Shown in pieces: positions 1 to 8,782 of a stretch of 64,000 nucleotides of DNA. Source of the stretch: Maricaulis alexandrii (GTDB lineage: Bacteria; Pseudomonadota; Alphaproteobacteria; Caulobacterales; Maricaulaceae); the NCBI RefSeq assembly GCF_005871165.1, contig NZ_SWKP01000009.1, positions 237,716 to 301,715 of the forward strand, in the 5' to 3' direction. The first letter of the stretch is position 1; every line of letters starts with the position of its first letter. Under the pieces are notes generated by a model, which had not been told where the DNA came from, made no database searches, and worked only from the letters and a program-made list of their open reading frames with translations. The translations under genes were made by a program, and so were the position numbers.

Positions 1-11
1 AGGAGAGTGAA

Positions 12-2174
12 ATGACGACCGAAACCGCGGCCTCAAGCCTGATCAGCCGGGCCCAGGGCCTGGAGGCCCCCGTCGCCGAACAGCGTCCGGTCGAGATCGA
101 ACAGCTGGGCTTCACCCGTGTGGATGAATACCAGTGGATCAAGGACGAGAACTGGCAGCAGGTGATGCGCGAGCCGGAGACGCTGGATGCCGATATCCGC
201 GCCCTGCTCGATGCCGAGAACGCCTATCTGGACGATGTGATGGCGCCCACCGAAGCGCTGCAGGAGCGTCTGTTCCAGGAAATCCGTGGCCGCATCAAGG
301 AAGATGACACCTCCGTGCCGGAACGTGATGGCGATTACGCCTATTTCACGCGCTATCGCGAAGGCGGCCAGTATCCGATCTATTCGCGCCGTCCGGTTGA
401 TCCGGAGACGGGAGAAATGGTCGGCGAGGAGGAAATCCTGGTCGATGGCGATGCCGAGGCCGCCGATTTCGACTATCTGGATTTCTCCATCATGGAGCAC
501 TCGCCGGACCACCAGTATGTCGCGTTCGGCGTCGATGTACGCGGGTCGGAATACTACGAGATCCGCATCCGCGAGATCGCCACAGGCGCGATTGTCGCCA
601 CCCTGACCGATGAAAGCTCGGGCGATTTCACCTGGGCCAATGACAGCCAGACCCTCTACTGGGTGTGGCGCGACGACAATGGCCGCTCCAAGCGCGTCTA
701 TCGCCAGTCCCGCGATGGCGGTGCCAGCGAGCTGATCTATGAAGAGCCCGATGACGGCTTCTTCGTCTCGGTCGGCCTGTCGGACGGGCATAATTATGTG
801 GTGATCAATGCCGGCGGCCACACCTCCAACGAGCTGCGCCTGCTGGATGCCAATGATCCCGACGCCGAACCGGTCCTGATCTCGGCCCGTGAGGAAGGCG
901 TCGAATACTATCTCACCGAGGCCCGTGACCGCTTCTACTTCCGCACCAATGCGGACGGCGCCGTCGACTTCAAGATCGTGTCCGCGCCGCTGGATGCGCC
1001 GGGCCGCGAGAATTGGGAAGACTTTGTCCCGCACCGTCCGGGCACGCTGGTCAATGCGCTGATCGGCTTTGCCGACTGGCAGGTCCGCATGGAGCGCCAG
1101 AACGCCCTGCCGCGCATTGTTGTGCTGAACTATGAGAGCGGCGAGAGCTATGACATCGCCTTCGACGAGGAAGCCTACTCGCTGGGCATTTCCTCGGGCT
1201 ATGAGTTCGACACGGACATGCTGCGCTTCTCCTATGAGAGCCCGTCCACGCCGGAAGAGACCTATGACTTCAACATGGCCTCCCGCGAGCGGGTCCTGCG
1301 CAAGCGCCAGGAAGTGCCATCCGGTCACAATCCGGAGGATTATGTCGTTCGCCGCATCATGGCCGAAGGTCATGACGGGGTGCAGATTCCGGTGACCATT
1401 CTCTATCACCGCGACACGCCGATCGACGGCTCTGCACCGCTGCTGCTGTACGGTTATGGCTCCTACGGGATCACCATTCCGGCCGCTTTCCGGGTGACGC
1501 CGCTGCCGCTGGTGGATCGCGGCATGGTCTACGCCGTCGCCCATATCCGCGGTGGCATGGCCAATGGGTATCAATGGTATCTGGACGGCAAGCTGGAGCT
1601 GAAAACCAATACCTTCCGGGACTTTGTCTCGGCCGGTGAAGCGCTGGCGTCCGAAGGCTATACCTCACGCGGCAATATCGTCGCCTATGGCGGATCGGCC
1701 GGTGGTCTGCTCGTCGGTGCCGCCATCAACATGGCCCCGGACCTGTTCGCCGGTGCCATCGCCGCGGTGCCGTTTGTGGATGTGCTCAACACGATGTCGG
1801 ATGCGGAATTGCCGCTGACGCCGCCGGAATGGCCGGAATGGGGCAACCCTCTGGAGAGCACCGAGGACTACCAGACCATCGAGGCCTACAGCCCCTATGA
1901 CCAGATCCAGGCCATGGATTATCCCCATGTCCTGGCGACGGGCGGACTGACCGATCCGCGGGTCACCTATTGGGAGCCGACCAAGTTCGTCGAACGTCTG
2001 CGGACGATGCGGACGGATGATGGATTGACGCTGCTCAAGATGAATATGGGCGCCGGTCATGGCGGGGCTTCGGGCCGGTTCGACAGTCTGCGGGAAACCG
2101 CGCTGAACTGGGCCTTTGCGCTGATGGTGGTCGGCTTGGCCGATGAAGAGGTCGAGGCGATCGCGGCGGAGTAA
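12..2174 (+). CDS. ptrB: Oligopeptidase B (S9A prolyl oligopeptidase family)
   Basis: Serine peptidase that cleaves short peptides after basic residues; family members act in the cytoplasm or periplasm. The 720-residue protein has the usual order: an N-terminal seven-bladed propeller (about residues 80-430) and a C-terminal alpha/beta-hydrolase domain. The catalytic triad is visible: Ser562 in GGSAGG, Asp648 in GLTDPRV and His683 in GAGHGG. The Ser-Asp and Asp-His spacings are close to those I recall for E. coli PtrB. The start is supported by AGGAGAG just upstream, at the very left edge of the window. There is no obvious signal peptide. The gene is monocistronic as far as visible and ends at a strong hairpin terminator shared with the convergent tonB-like gene. 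Confidence 0.95.
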   Translation: MTTETAASSLISRAQGLEAPVAEQRPVEIEQLGFTRVDEYQWIKDENWQQVMREPETLDADIRALLDAENAYLDDVMAPTEALQERLFQEIRGRIKEDDTSVPERDGDYAYFTRYREGGQYPIYSRRPVDPETGEMVGEEEILVDGDAEAADFDYLDFSIMEHSPDHQYVAFGVDVRGSEYYEIRIREIATGAIVATLTDESSGDFTWANDSQTLYWVWRDDNGRSKRVYRQSRDGGASELIYEEPDDGFFVSVGLSDGHNYVVINAGGHTSNELRLLDANDPDAEPVLISAREEGVEYYLTEARDRFYFRTNADGAVDFKIVSAPLDAPGRENWEDFVPHRPGTLVNALIGFADWQVRMERQNALPRIVVLNYESGESYDIAFDEEAYSLGISSGYEFDTDMLRFSYESPSTPEETYDFNMASRERVLRKRQEVPSGHNPEDYVVRRIMAEGHDGVQIPVTILYHRDTPIDGSAPLLLYGYGSYGITIPAAFRVTPLPLVDRGMVYAVAHIRGGMANGYQWYLDGKLELKTNTFRDFVSAGEALASEGYTSRGNIVAYGGSAGGLLVGAAINMAPDLFAGAIAAVPFVDVLNTMSDAELPLTPPEWPEWGNPLESTEDYQTIEAYSPYDQIQAMDYPHVLATGGLTDPRVTYWEPTKFVERLRTMRTDDGLTLLKMNMGAGHGGASGRFDSLRETALNWAFALMVVGLADEEVEAIAAE

Positions 2175-2204
2175 AATTCCCGTTCGCCTTGTCCTGAAAC
2201 GATC

Positions 2205-2234
2205 ATGGGCGCCCCGGTTCGGGGCGCCCATTTT
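2205..2234. terminator. Bidirectional intrinsic terminator
   Basis: A perfect 11-bp GC-rich stem (TGGGCGCCCCG / CGGGGCGCCCA) with a 3-nt GTT loop is followed by TTTT on the plus strand. It sits between the convergent stop codons of oligopeptidase B and the TonB-like gene, so it can serve both. Confidence 0.8.
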
Positions 2235-2236
2235 CG

Positions 2237-2857
2237 TTATTCTTCAAGCGAGTAGACCAATCGGGTCGTCGCATCCCGATAGAGAATGGGTTCGCCATTG
2301 CGGACCTGGGGGTCGTAGCGCCAGCGGCTGACCGCATTGATCGTGGCGCGTTCGAAGGCGGTGCTGGTACAGGTGCCGGCCCGGATATTCGCAGTGCGGC
2401 CCTCCGGGGTGATATCATACACCACCGTGCACTCGCCCGGACGGCCCCGGGAGGCCTCGCTGGCGGGATAGACCGGATTGATGCGAACCCGCGGCTCCGG
2501 CTGGGCCCGGTCGAAATTGACCAGACCGTCCCCGGTATCGATGCCGGCCACTTCGATCGGCGGAAGCGTGTAATTGTCCCCGCCCGGAAGCACGTCGACC
2601 GCCGCGCGCGGCACATCCAGACGCTGGGCCGGCGGTGGCGGATCAATCTGTGTGATTTCAAGCTGGTCCCAGTGATCATCAATCACGACCGGCTCCGGCT
2701 CGAAGCGGATCTGGACCGGTGGACGTTCGACCACCGGGTCCGGCGTGACCGGTCCGATATCGATCAAATTATTCATCATGATGAAAAGGCCGACGGTGAC
2801 GGCACCGGCGACCGGAATGACGACCGGTGTGCGCACCGGATGCAAACTCATGCTCAT
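2237..2857 (-). CDS. TonB family energy transducer (copy A)
   Basis: TonB-like protein that would couple the proton motive force harvested by ExbBD to outer-membrane TonB-dependent receptors. It has one N-terminal membrane anchor (about residues 12-33), a short proline-rich periplasmic linker (DPPPPAQ near residue 75) and a C-terminal TonB fold (about 115-206) with the VYPASE and ATINAVSRWRYDP motifs. Two cysteines in the C-terminal domain (GECTV and AGTCTS) match a Cys pair in the paralogue at 8151-8768, suggesting a disulfide. It lies downstream of a TPR gene and apart from the ExbB/ExbD genes. The start is the first of two closely spaced ATGs, 12 nt after GGGAG. Confidence 0.85.
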   Translation of the reverse strand: MSMSLHPVRTPVVIPVAGAVTVGLFIMMNNLIDIGPVTPDPVVERPPVQIRFEPEPVVIDDHWDQLEITQIDPPPPAQRLDVPRAAVDVLPGGDNYTLPPIEVAGIDTGDGLVNFDRAQPEPRVRINPVYPASEASRGRPGECTVVYDITPEGRTANIRAGTCTSTAFERATINAVSRWRYDPQVRNGEPILYRDATTRLVYSLEE

Positions 2858-2973
2858 GGAAAGACAGGCTCCCCTCCCTTGCGAGATCCTGCATGGCCCC
2901 AGACAGTTATCCCCGTTTCAACAAACCGGCCAGGGGGCCGGAAACGCACAACTCGCGCTCCGGTCCGACCGGG

Positions 2974-2990
2974 GTTGTCGACGCGACAAC
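2974..2990. promoter_or_regulatory. Perfect dyad, candidate operator for tonB copy A
   Basis: GTTGTCG-ACG-CGACAAC is a perfect inverted repeat about 120 bases upstream of the tonB copy A start codon, just downstream of the AT-rich candidate -10. The symmetry suggests a dimeric regulator. It does not match the Fur or Irr sites I know. Confidence 0.4.
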
Positions 2991-3157
2991 ACCGCGCCAA
3001 CACTGCTTATTTTAATGAAAACCGGGGCCAAACCGGGTTGAAACCGGGACAGAATGGGGCAGCGAGAGGGTGATTTCGGGTCCAGGACGGACCTGGAACA
3101 GACCCAGAAAGACATCAGGACGGCATCAGGACCTCGCCAGACCCGGCCCGAAACGGC

Positions 3158-3189
3158 ATCGCGCCCGGCCTGAAAAGACCGGGCGCGAT
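3158..3189 (-). terminator. Stem-loop after TPR gene copy A
   Basis: An 11-bp perfect stem (ATCGCGCCCGG / CCGGGCGCGAT, loop of 10) lies 22 bases past the stop of the minus-strand TPR gene. It lacks a clear U-tract, so it may be a transcript-end stabiliser rather than a true intrinsic terminator. Confidence 0.45.
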
Positions 3190-3210
3190 CCGAAAGCGTC
3201 TCTGACAGGG

Positions 3211-4674
3211 TCAGGCGCGGTCGTATTCGGGATGAAGCTGGCCGTACTGATCGAAATAGGTCCGGCACAGATCATCCATGCGGGGAAAGATCCGGATCCC
3301 CTCACTGTCGACCTCATCCTCGCCCATCGGGGGTGAGCGCCGCATGCGTTCGATCTCCAGTTCGCAGGCCTCGATATTGACCTGGTCCTGCATGCGTTCG
3401 CCCTGGAGGCCGATCGCGATCTTCTGTTCGACGAAGCTGATCCAGCCCTGGGCGCCGGCGCGGGAATAGTCCCAGGCGAGTGCTTCCTCGAACGCCGCGA
3501 TGGCGCCCTCCAGATCATCAGTCTCGACGCGGACCGTGCCGACCAGATTCCAGGTATCGCCGGGACGGTCCAGGCCGCCCTGGTTGATGGCCTGGACGAA
3601 CATGGCTTCGGCTTCGCTGAAATCCCCGGCCTGGTAGAGGGCCTCACCCAGTTTTTCATAATCCGGACCGGCCCCGGTCAGGGTGGCGATGCGGCGCAGG
3701 ACCGGCAGGGCGCGATCCCATTCCCGGGCCTGGCGCCAGAGATTGGCCAGGAGCTGATAATTCTCCGGTGTCGGATCGATCCGGCCGGCATTGAATTCCC
3801 GCTCCATGATCTCGGCCCCGCCAAACGGGTATTCATAATAGGAATAGTACTGAGCGAGCCGGACCAGTTCGGTGCTCGTCTCCAGCATGCCGTTGAGATA
3901 GAGGATGCGATTGACCTCGAAGGCATCCTGTTCCCGACCGCTGCGCGCCAGCAGCGAGGCATAGCTGGTCCAATAGGATTTCTCGTCGGGCCAGCGCGTG
4001 ATCATCTGGCCCATCAGCTCGGTCTGCTGCGGCACCAGATCCATCTGCTGGTAGAAAAAGAGCAGGATGGAGAAATGCTGGCGCCCCGGCTCTTCGGCGG
4101 CCTCGAAGGCGATCCGGCCGTAGCGCAAGCCGGTGCGGTAGTCCTGGAGCTGGCCATAGCCCTGGGCGAGGCGCAGGGCCAGGTCACCGCTGAGCGGCGT
4201 GCCCCGGGTCAGGGCGGCCTCGATCAGTTCCACCCCGTCACGGTATTCGCCCTCGCCCAACAACAATTGCCCGGCATTGATGCGCAGGACATTGGCATCC
4301 TCGTCCGGCAGGGCGTCCAGCTCGACGGCCTGCTGCCAGGCCGCGATGGCGCCGGACGTGTCATCGAGCTCATAGCGGGCCCGGCCGAGCATTTTGAGAA
4401 TGGCGGCCTGTTCATAAGGCGTGAGCCCGTCCAGGCGCAGCAGGTCGCGATAGCCGTCATGGGCAATCTGCCAATGCCCCTCGGCCTCCGCTTCCATCAG
4501 ATCGAGCAATCGCTGCCCGACCCGGGTCGAGAGTGAGGCTTCGCTGCGCGCGCTGCGCTCTCGGGTTTCGCCCTCCTGGGCCTGGGCCAGCGGTGCCAGG
4601 GTCAACCCCAGGCAAAGAACCACCAGCGCGCCAATCGCTCCGGCCAGGCCGGAGTGGCAGTGTATCTGTCTCAT
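3211..4674 (-). CDS. Periplasmic TPR protein linked to TonB system (copy A)
   Basis: Secreted tetratricopeptide-repeat protein of about 487 residues, with a signal peptide ending near LAQAQ-EGE and helical repeats through residues 50-440. It is a clear paralogue of the TPR protein at 6486-8012: both share the SGREQDAFE, QYYSYYEYP, LLANLWRQ and GGLDRPG segments. Proteins of this type accompany TonB2-like systems and probably scaffold the TonB/ExbB complex in the periplasm (inference). I chose the ATG at 4674 because GGGAGG stands 5 bases upstream and the signal peptide begins there; an ATG at 4692 behind GGGGAG is a possible alternative. tonB copy A follows downstream on the same strand. Confidence 0.8.
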   Translation of the reverse strand: MRQIHCHSGLAGAIGALVVLCLGLTLAPLAQAQEGETRERSARSEASLSTRVGQRLLDLMEAEAEGHWQIAHDGYRDLLRLDGLTPYEQAAILKMLGRARYELDDTSGAIAAWQQAVELDALPDEDANVLRINAGQLLLGEGEYRDGVELIEAALTRGTPLSGDLALRLAQGYGQLQDYRTGLRYGRIAFEAAEEPGRQHFSILLFFYQQMDLVPQQTELMGQMITRWPDEKSYWTSYASLLARSGREQDAFEVNRILYLNGMLETSTELVRLAQYYSYYEYPFGGAEIMEREFNAGRIDPTPENYQLLANLWRQAREWDRALPVLRRIATLTGAGPDYEKLGEALYQAGDFSEAEAMFVQAINQGGLDRPGDTWNLVGTVRVETDDLEGAIAAFEEALAWDYSRAGAQGWISFVEQKIAIGLQGERMQDQVNIEACELEIERMRRSPPMGEDEVDSEGIRIFPRMDDLCRTYFDQYGQLHPEYDRA

Positions 4675-4824
4675 GTGCACCTCCCCGATCATGACGTGAA
4701 CTCCCCAGCCCCGGTGCATGCCGTCATGAAGCCGAAAGGTTCCCGTCACATTCGGGCAAGAATGAGGCGCGCGCAGGTTGCAAGCGTCCTGCCGGATCAA
4801 TTTTTGGGGGTGAACGGTGTAAAC

Positions 4825-4842
4825 CCGGGGCCGGTGCCCCGG
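4825..4842. terminator. Weak terminator-like hairpin
   Basis: A 7-bp CCGGGGC/GCCCCGG stem with a CGGT loop lies just past the stop codon of the metallopeptidase gene. No T-tract follows on the minus strand, so function is uncertain. Confidence 0.3.
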
Positions 4843-4851
4843 AGTGAGGCG

Positions 4852-6363
4852 CTAGCCGGCGATGCGGTCCCGGCAGGTTGACCGCTCAACCCCGTCCATG
4901 ACCTGCCAGCGCCGGTCCTCTGCGGCGCGCACCAGACAGCCGAACAGCGCCCGGTCGGGGTCTGTCAGCAACACCCCCTCGCCGGTCACCCGGTCGATGG
5001 TCCGCCAGCCTGCCTCACCCAGCCCAGCCTCCAGCGCGGCCTGGATGCGGGCATCCGTGAGTGCAAGAGACTGGCCCGTCTGTTCCCGATGCGCCTGGTT
5101 CTCGTCGATCAGGCCGGCCAGGATGTCGGCCAGGCGTCCGGACCGGCGCGAGGCCAAGTCACCATCCGCCCGGAAGGCCAGCAAGGCGCCGCGCTGATAG
5201 GGCAGACGTTCGGTGTCCCGGCTGTCCCAGACATGATCGATCAGCGCCTGTCGCGTCATGTCCCGCACCGGGGACGCCTCATAGCGCGCTTCCAGGGCAT
5301 TGATCGCCGCGAGGAAGCCCTCAAGGTCCAGATCACCGACGCGCAAGCGGACCAGCAGGGTGAAGTACTCGGTGAAGCCCTCGGTGAACCACATGCGCGC
5401 GGGATCCGTGGCCATGTCGGTCGGCCCCATGCGCCCGGTGATCCATTCGTGCAGGACTTCATGGCTCATCGTGTGCCGGACTTCCTCGGCCGGCGCATTG
5501 GCGGTGGTCAGGATGAGGAAGGTCTGGTGAAAGGCCGTGCCGATCACGGCTGACTGCTCCGGCAGGGGCGGCAGGGGCATGGCGGCGATCAGATAGGTGT
5601 CGAACGGCGTGTCCCGGAACAGCGCTGTCGCGTCGGCGATCATGCGTTCGGCCCGGTTCTGGATCGCCTCCGCCGGAAACGGCAGATCACCCCGGATCGC
5701 CGAGCGGATCGTCACGCCGTTCAAATCGCGGCTCTCGGTCTCGAACGCCCCGACCACCCAGAGCGTATCGAGAAAGCGCGAAACCGGAATGGCCTCGGTG
5801 CGGATGTCGGCGCCATCCCCGAGACTGGACCGGACCGGCACCGCCTCCCCATCGCGCGTGACGGTAATGGCAAAGACCTGACGGCCAGCCTCCGGGCGGA
5901 CCGGATGCGGAAAGGCGGCGGCGCCGACAAACACGGCAAAACCGGGCTGGGTCACGGGCCGCAATCCGGGAACCCGCTGCACGCCCCATTGCGGCAGCCC
6001 TTCATAGTCCTGGGAGAAGCGGTAGCGCAGGGTCAGCCGGGCGTGAGCCGGATGCTCGACGGAGATCACCCCGTCCCGGGCGGCCACCGGGTCAAAGGCC
6101 GCGCCATCGACCGAAATCTGCAGATCGCTGAACTGCGCCTCCAGCCCGGTCTCCGGACCCCAGTCGCCCGGCAGGCGGATTTCGGACACCCCGTCGGCAT
6201 TGCCCGCAAAACCGAGCTCACCGGACCAGGTCTGGAAGCCCCCTTCCGCAACCAGGCGATACTGGATGGTGCCGTCGTCCTCGGCCGCCTGGCTCCAGGC
6301 GTCACCGATCACCCAGGGCGCACACAGCGCCCATGAGAGAAGCGTCAAAAATCTCAGCGTCAT
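4852..6363 (-). CDS. Secreted HExxH metallopeptidase (M1/M61-like)
   Basis: Putative zinc aminopeptidase-like protein of 503 residues with a signal peptide (residues 1-25, ending near DAWSQA). The gluzincin signature is present: His301-Glu302-x-x-His305 in HEVLHEW, and the third ligand Glu328 in WFTEGFTEY. A beta-rich N-terminal domain (about 30-270) precedes it, as in the M61 glycyl aminopeptidase and M1 families. The ATG at 6363 was chosen because the signal peptide starts there; longer upstream frames run through the terminator. It lies between the two TPR/TonB modules on the same strand but behind a strong terminator, so it is probably transcribed separately. The substrate cannot be inferred. 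Confidence 0.75.
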   Translation of the reverse strand: MTLRFLTLLSWALCAPWVIGDAWSQAAEDDGTIQYRLVAEGGFQTWSGELGFAGNADGVSEIRLPGDWGPETGLEAQFSDLQISVDGAAFDPVAARDGVISVEHPAHARLTLRYRFSQDYEGLPQWGVQRVPGLRPVTQPGFAVFVGAAAFPHPVRPEAGRQVFAITVTRDGEAVPVRSSLGDGADIRTEAIPVSRFLDTLWVVGAFETESRDLNGVTIRSAIRGDLPFPAEAIQNRAERMIADATALFRDTPFDTYLIAAMPLPPLPEQSAVIGTAFHQTFLILTTANAPAEEVRHTMSHEVLHEWITGRMGPTDMATDPARMWFTEGFTEYFTLLVRLRVGDLDLEGFLAAINALEARYEASPVRDMTRQALIDHVWDSRDTERLPYQRGALLAFRADGDLASRRSGRLADILAGLIDENQAHREQTGQSLALTDARIQAALEAGLGEAGWRTIDRVTGEGVLLTDPDRALFGCLVRAAEDRRWQVMDGVERSTCRDRIAG

Positions 6364-6430
6364 GATTGTTGATCCCCAATCGGACGCCCCCCGCATCCCC
6401 GGTAGCATGACCGCCCCGATCACCCAAAGA

Positions 6431-6459
6431 AAAACGCCCCGGTCCAAGACCGGGGCGTT
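6431..6459 (-). terminator. Intrinsic terminator of the TonB operon
   Basis: A perfect 12-bp stem (AACGCCCCGGTC / GACCGGGGCGTT, loop CAA) is followed on the minus strand by TTTTTCTTT. It lies 27 bases past the stop of TPR copy B and should end the seven-gene TonB operon. Confidence 0.85.
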
Positions 6460-6485
6460 GATCAATGCGCGAAAGGTGGAGCCGC

Positions 6486-8012
6486 TTAACCGGCGTCGGT
6501 TTCGCCCTCTTCCTCGGTCGCCGCGGCTTCGGCAGCTTCGGCGGCTTCCTGGATGTTCTCGCCATACTGGTTGTAGAGGTCGCGGCAATTGTCCGGCACG
6601 GCCACAACGATGCGGCCATTCTCGTCGACATCACCCAGCAGGATCGCCGTTTCGCGGAGGTCTTCCACGGCAAAGCGGCATTCATCCCGACGCACATTCT
6701 CGCGGATGCGGACCCGGTCCGCCGCCGCAGCGCGCTGGTTGGTGATGAAGGTGATCCAGCCATTGGCCGTCCGGCGCGAGTACGGATAGCGCGTACCTTC
6801 GCGGAAGGCCGCCAGTGCCGCATCGGTCCGGCCCAGTTCCTGGCGGACATTGCCGAGCAGGGTCCAGGCGGTACCCGGACGATCCAGACCACCCCGGTTC
6901 AGGGCTTCCTGGAAGGCGTCCTCGGCCTCGGCCAGTTGGCGTTCCTGATACATGGCTTCAGCCAGTTTCAGATAGTCATCGCCGGAACCGGTCAGCTGGG
7001 CCAGCTGGCGCAGCACCGGAATGGCGCGTTCCCATTCCCGCGACTGACGCCACATATTGGCGAGAAGCTGCAGGTTGTTCTGGTTGCGCTCCACCGTACC
7101 CGCATTGAGTTCCCGCTCGAGGATGATCGCACCGCGATAGGGATACTCATAGTAGGAGTAGTACTGAGCCAGGGCCACGATCTCGCGGCTCTCGTCGAAC
7201 ATGCCGTTGATGTACATGATCTTGTTGGCTTCGAACGCATCCTGCTCGCGACCCGTCTGAGCCAGCAGGGAGGCGTAGGAGCGCCAATTGCTCTTTTCGG
7301 TGGGCCAGCGCTGCACCATGCCTTCGATGATGCGGAACTGGTTCGGAACGTCTTCGAGCTGCTGGTAGTAGAACAGCATCAGCGAGTAATCGCCACGCTG
7401 GCGCTCGGCCGCCGGGCGAAGATCCCAGAAGCGCTCCGCCCAAGGCAGGCCTTCCCGGAAACGTTCGGCCTGACCATAGGCCTGGGCCAACATGCGGGCG
7501 ACGCCGACATTCACCGAGTCGACACCGCCGAGTTCCACGGCCTGTTCGAGCGAGACGATACCGGCATCATACTGACCATCGGCGATCAGAAGCTGACCGA
7601 TATTGATCCGCAGATTGACCGTTTCCTCAACCAGGAGCGCGCCGGTTGCGATGGCGCCCTGCCAGTCCTGGATGGCCCGGGTGGTCTGTTCGAGTTCGTA
7701 ATAGGCCCGACCCCGCAGCTGCAGCGCCACAGAGCGCTCATACGGGTTGATGTCGGACATGCCGAGCGCCCGGTTCAGCGACTCGATAGACTGCGCGAAC
7801 TGGTCATTGCTCTGGAATTCCTGGGCTTCGAGCACGATCTCGCCGATGCGGCTGGAGAAGGTGCGTTCGGAACCGTCATTCTCTTCTTCCTGGTTGCGGT
7901 TTCGCTGGGCTTCAGCGTCCACGACCATCACGCCAGCCAGCGAGGCGGCAAGGGCGAGTGTTGCGACGGATCGCAGCAAGCCCGAGGTATCGAATCCCTT
8001 GAAACGGATCAT
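6486..8012 (-). CDS. Periplasmic TPR protein linked to TonB system (copy B)
   Basis: Secreted TPR protein of 508 residues, last gene of the TonB operon. The signal peptide ends near VDAEAQ, followed by an acidic/Asn-rich stretch and TPR-like helical repeats over most of the protein. Its C-terminus is Ala/Glu-rich (EAAEAAEAA). It is paralogous to the product of 3211-4674. I chose the ATG at 8012 because AAGGAG lies six bases upstream; the ATG at 8027 has no Shine-Dalgarno. It is inferred to be a periplasmic partner of the adjacent TonB, as TPR proteins encoded at the end of TonB2-type clusters commonly are. Confidence 0.85.
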   Translation of the reverse strand: MIRFKGFDTSGLLRSVATLALAASLAGVMVVDAEAQRNRNQEEENDGSERTFSSRIGEIVLEAQEFQSNDQFAQSIESLNRALGMSDINPYERSVALQLRGRAYYELEQTTRAIQDWQGAIATGALLVEETVNLRINIGQLLIADGQYDAGIVSLEQAVELGGVDSVNVGVARMLAQAYGQAERFREGLPWAERFWDLRPAAERQRGDYSLMLFYYQQLEDVPNQFRIIEGMVQRWPTEKSNWRSYASLLAQTGREQDAFEANKIMYINGMFDESREIVALAQYYSYYEYPYRGAIILERELNAGTVERNQNNLQLLANMWRQSREWERAIPVLRQLAQLTGSGDDYLKLAEAMYQERQLAEAEDAFQEALNRGGLDRPGTAWTLLGNVRQELGRTDAALAAFREGTRYPYSRRTANGWITFITNQRAAAADRVRIRENVRRDECRFAVEDLRETAILLGDVDENGRIVVAVPDNCRDLYNQYGENIQEAAEAAEAAATEEEGETDAG

Positions 8013-8110
8013 CGATGGCTCCTTCATACCGATCCAACTCCCCGGACCGGCTTTGACAAGATCTGGCGGAATACTCGGACCGCTAGGGGTCCCGCATTCC
8101 GACGGCGGTT

Positions 8111-8142
8111 GGAGCGGGCGGGGTTTGAGAACCGCCCGCTCC
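8111..8142. other. Intercistronic hairpin between tonB-B and TPR-B
   Basis: An 11-bp perfect stem (GGAGCGGGCGG / CCGCCCGCTCC) with a 10-base loop lies in the 138-base gap between the tonB stop and the TPR start. It lacks a T-tract and may act as an mRNA processing or stabilising element. Confidence 0.45.
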
Positions 8143-8150
8143 GATCGCTG

Positions 8151-8768
8151 TTAATCGGCCAGCTGGAAGTCGAAGCGCGTTTCCACGCCACGGCGTGCGA
8201 CCGGCACACCGTTCTCGACTTTCGGATTGTAGCGCCAGCGTTCCACCGCCCGGATCGAGGCGCGCTCAAAGAGCGAGCTGTCGCACCGGTAGACGGAGAT
8301 GTTGGTCGGCGTTCCATCCGGGGTCACGTCGAAACGGACCCAGCAGCTTCCCGAAATCCCGCGCTCGGCGGCCCGCATCGGATATTGCGGTTCGATCCGC
8401 ACCAGCGGCTGGGCGTCACGGTCGGAGACCGAGAAATTGACGCTGTCGCTGTTGAGCTGCGGCGCTTCGAAGGCCGGGATTTCACCCATGACCGTCGCCA
8501 GGCCTTCAGAGGGCTGTTCAGCCCGCTGACGCTCGATCTGCGGCGGCGGGGGTGGCGGATCAACCTGCTGCACATCGTCGATCGTGGTGTCGCGGCGACG
8601 AGCCTCGACCTCGGCAACTTCATCATTGATGGAGAAGTTGCGATCTTCGACTTCTTCCGTTTCCCACGAACCCTCAACGAGGATCAGGCGGGTCATGATG
8701 AAGAAGAGTGCAACCGTGATGATACCCGCGACCGGGACACCAATGAGAAGGCGGACAAGATTACCCAT
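8151..8768 (-). CDS. TonB family energy transducer (copy B)
   Basis: TonB protein of 205 residues in the core of the TonB operon. It has an N-terminal membrane anchor (about residues 5-28), a proline run (DPPPPPPQ, about residue 72) and a C-terminal TonB domain (about 115-205) with PQYPMRAAERG and SIRAVERWRYNPK motifs. A Cys pair (SGSCWV, VYRCDS) is shared with copy A. AGGGAGGAAG supports the start. ExbD lies 14 bases upstream, making this the transducer served by the adjacent ExbB/ExbD proteins. Confidence 0.92.
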   Translation of the reverse strand: MGNLVRLLIGVPVAGIITVALFFIMTRLILVEGSWETEEVEDRNFSINDEVAEVEARRRDTTIDDVQQVDPPPPPPQIERQRAEQPSEGLATVMGEIPAFEAPQLNSDSVNFSVSDRDAQPLVRIEPQYPMRAAERGISGSCWVRFDVTPDGTPTNISVYRCDSSLFERASIRAVERWRYNPKVENGVPVARRGVETRFDFQLAD

Positions 8769-8782
8769 ATTGTCTTCCTCCC

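Larger units (their letters stand above)
2858..3210. other. Intergenic region upstream of tonB copy A
   Basis: A 353-base stretch without a convincing gene. It contains a perfect 17-bp dyad, an AT-rich TTAAAATAAG patch on the minus strand that may hold a -10 element for tonB copy A, and the stem-loop following the TPR gene. Several short CCGGG-rich segments recur (around 3020-3050), but I see no defined repeat unit. Confidence 0.5.
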
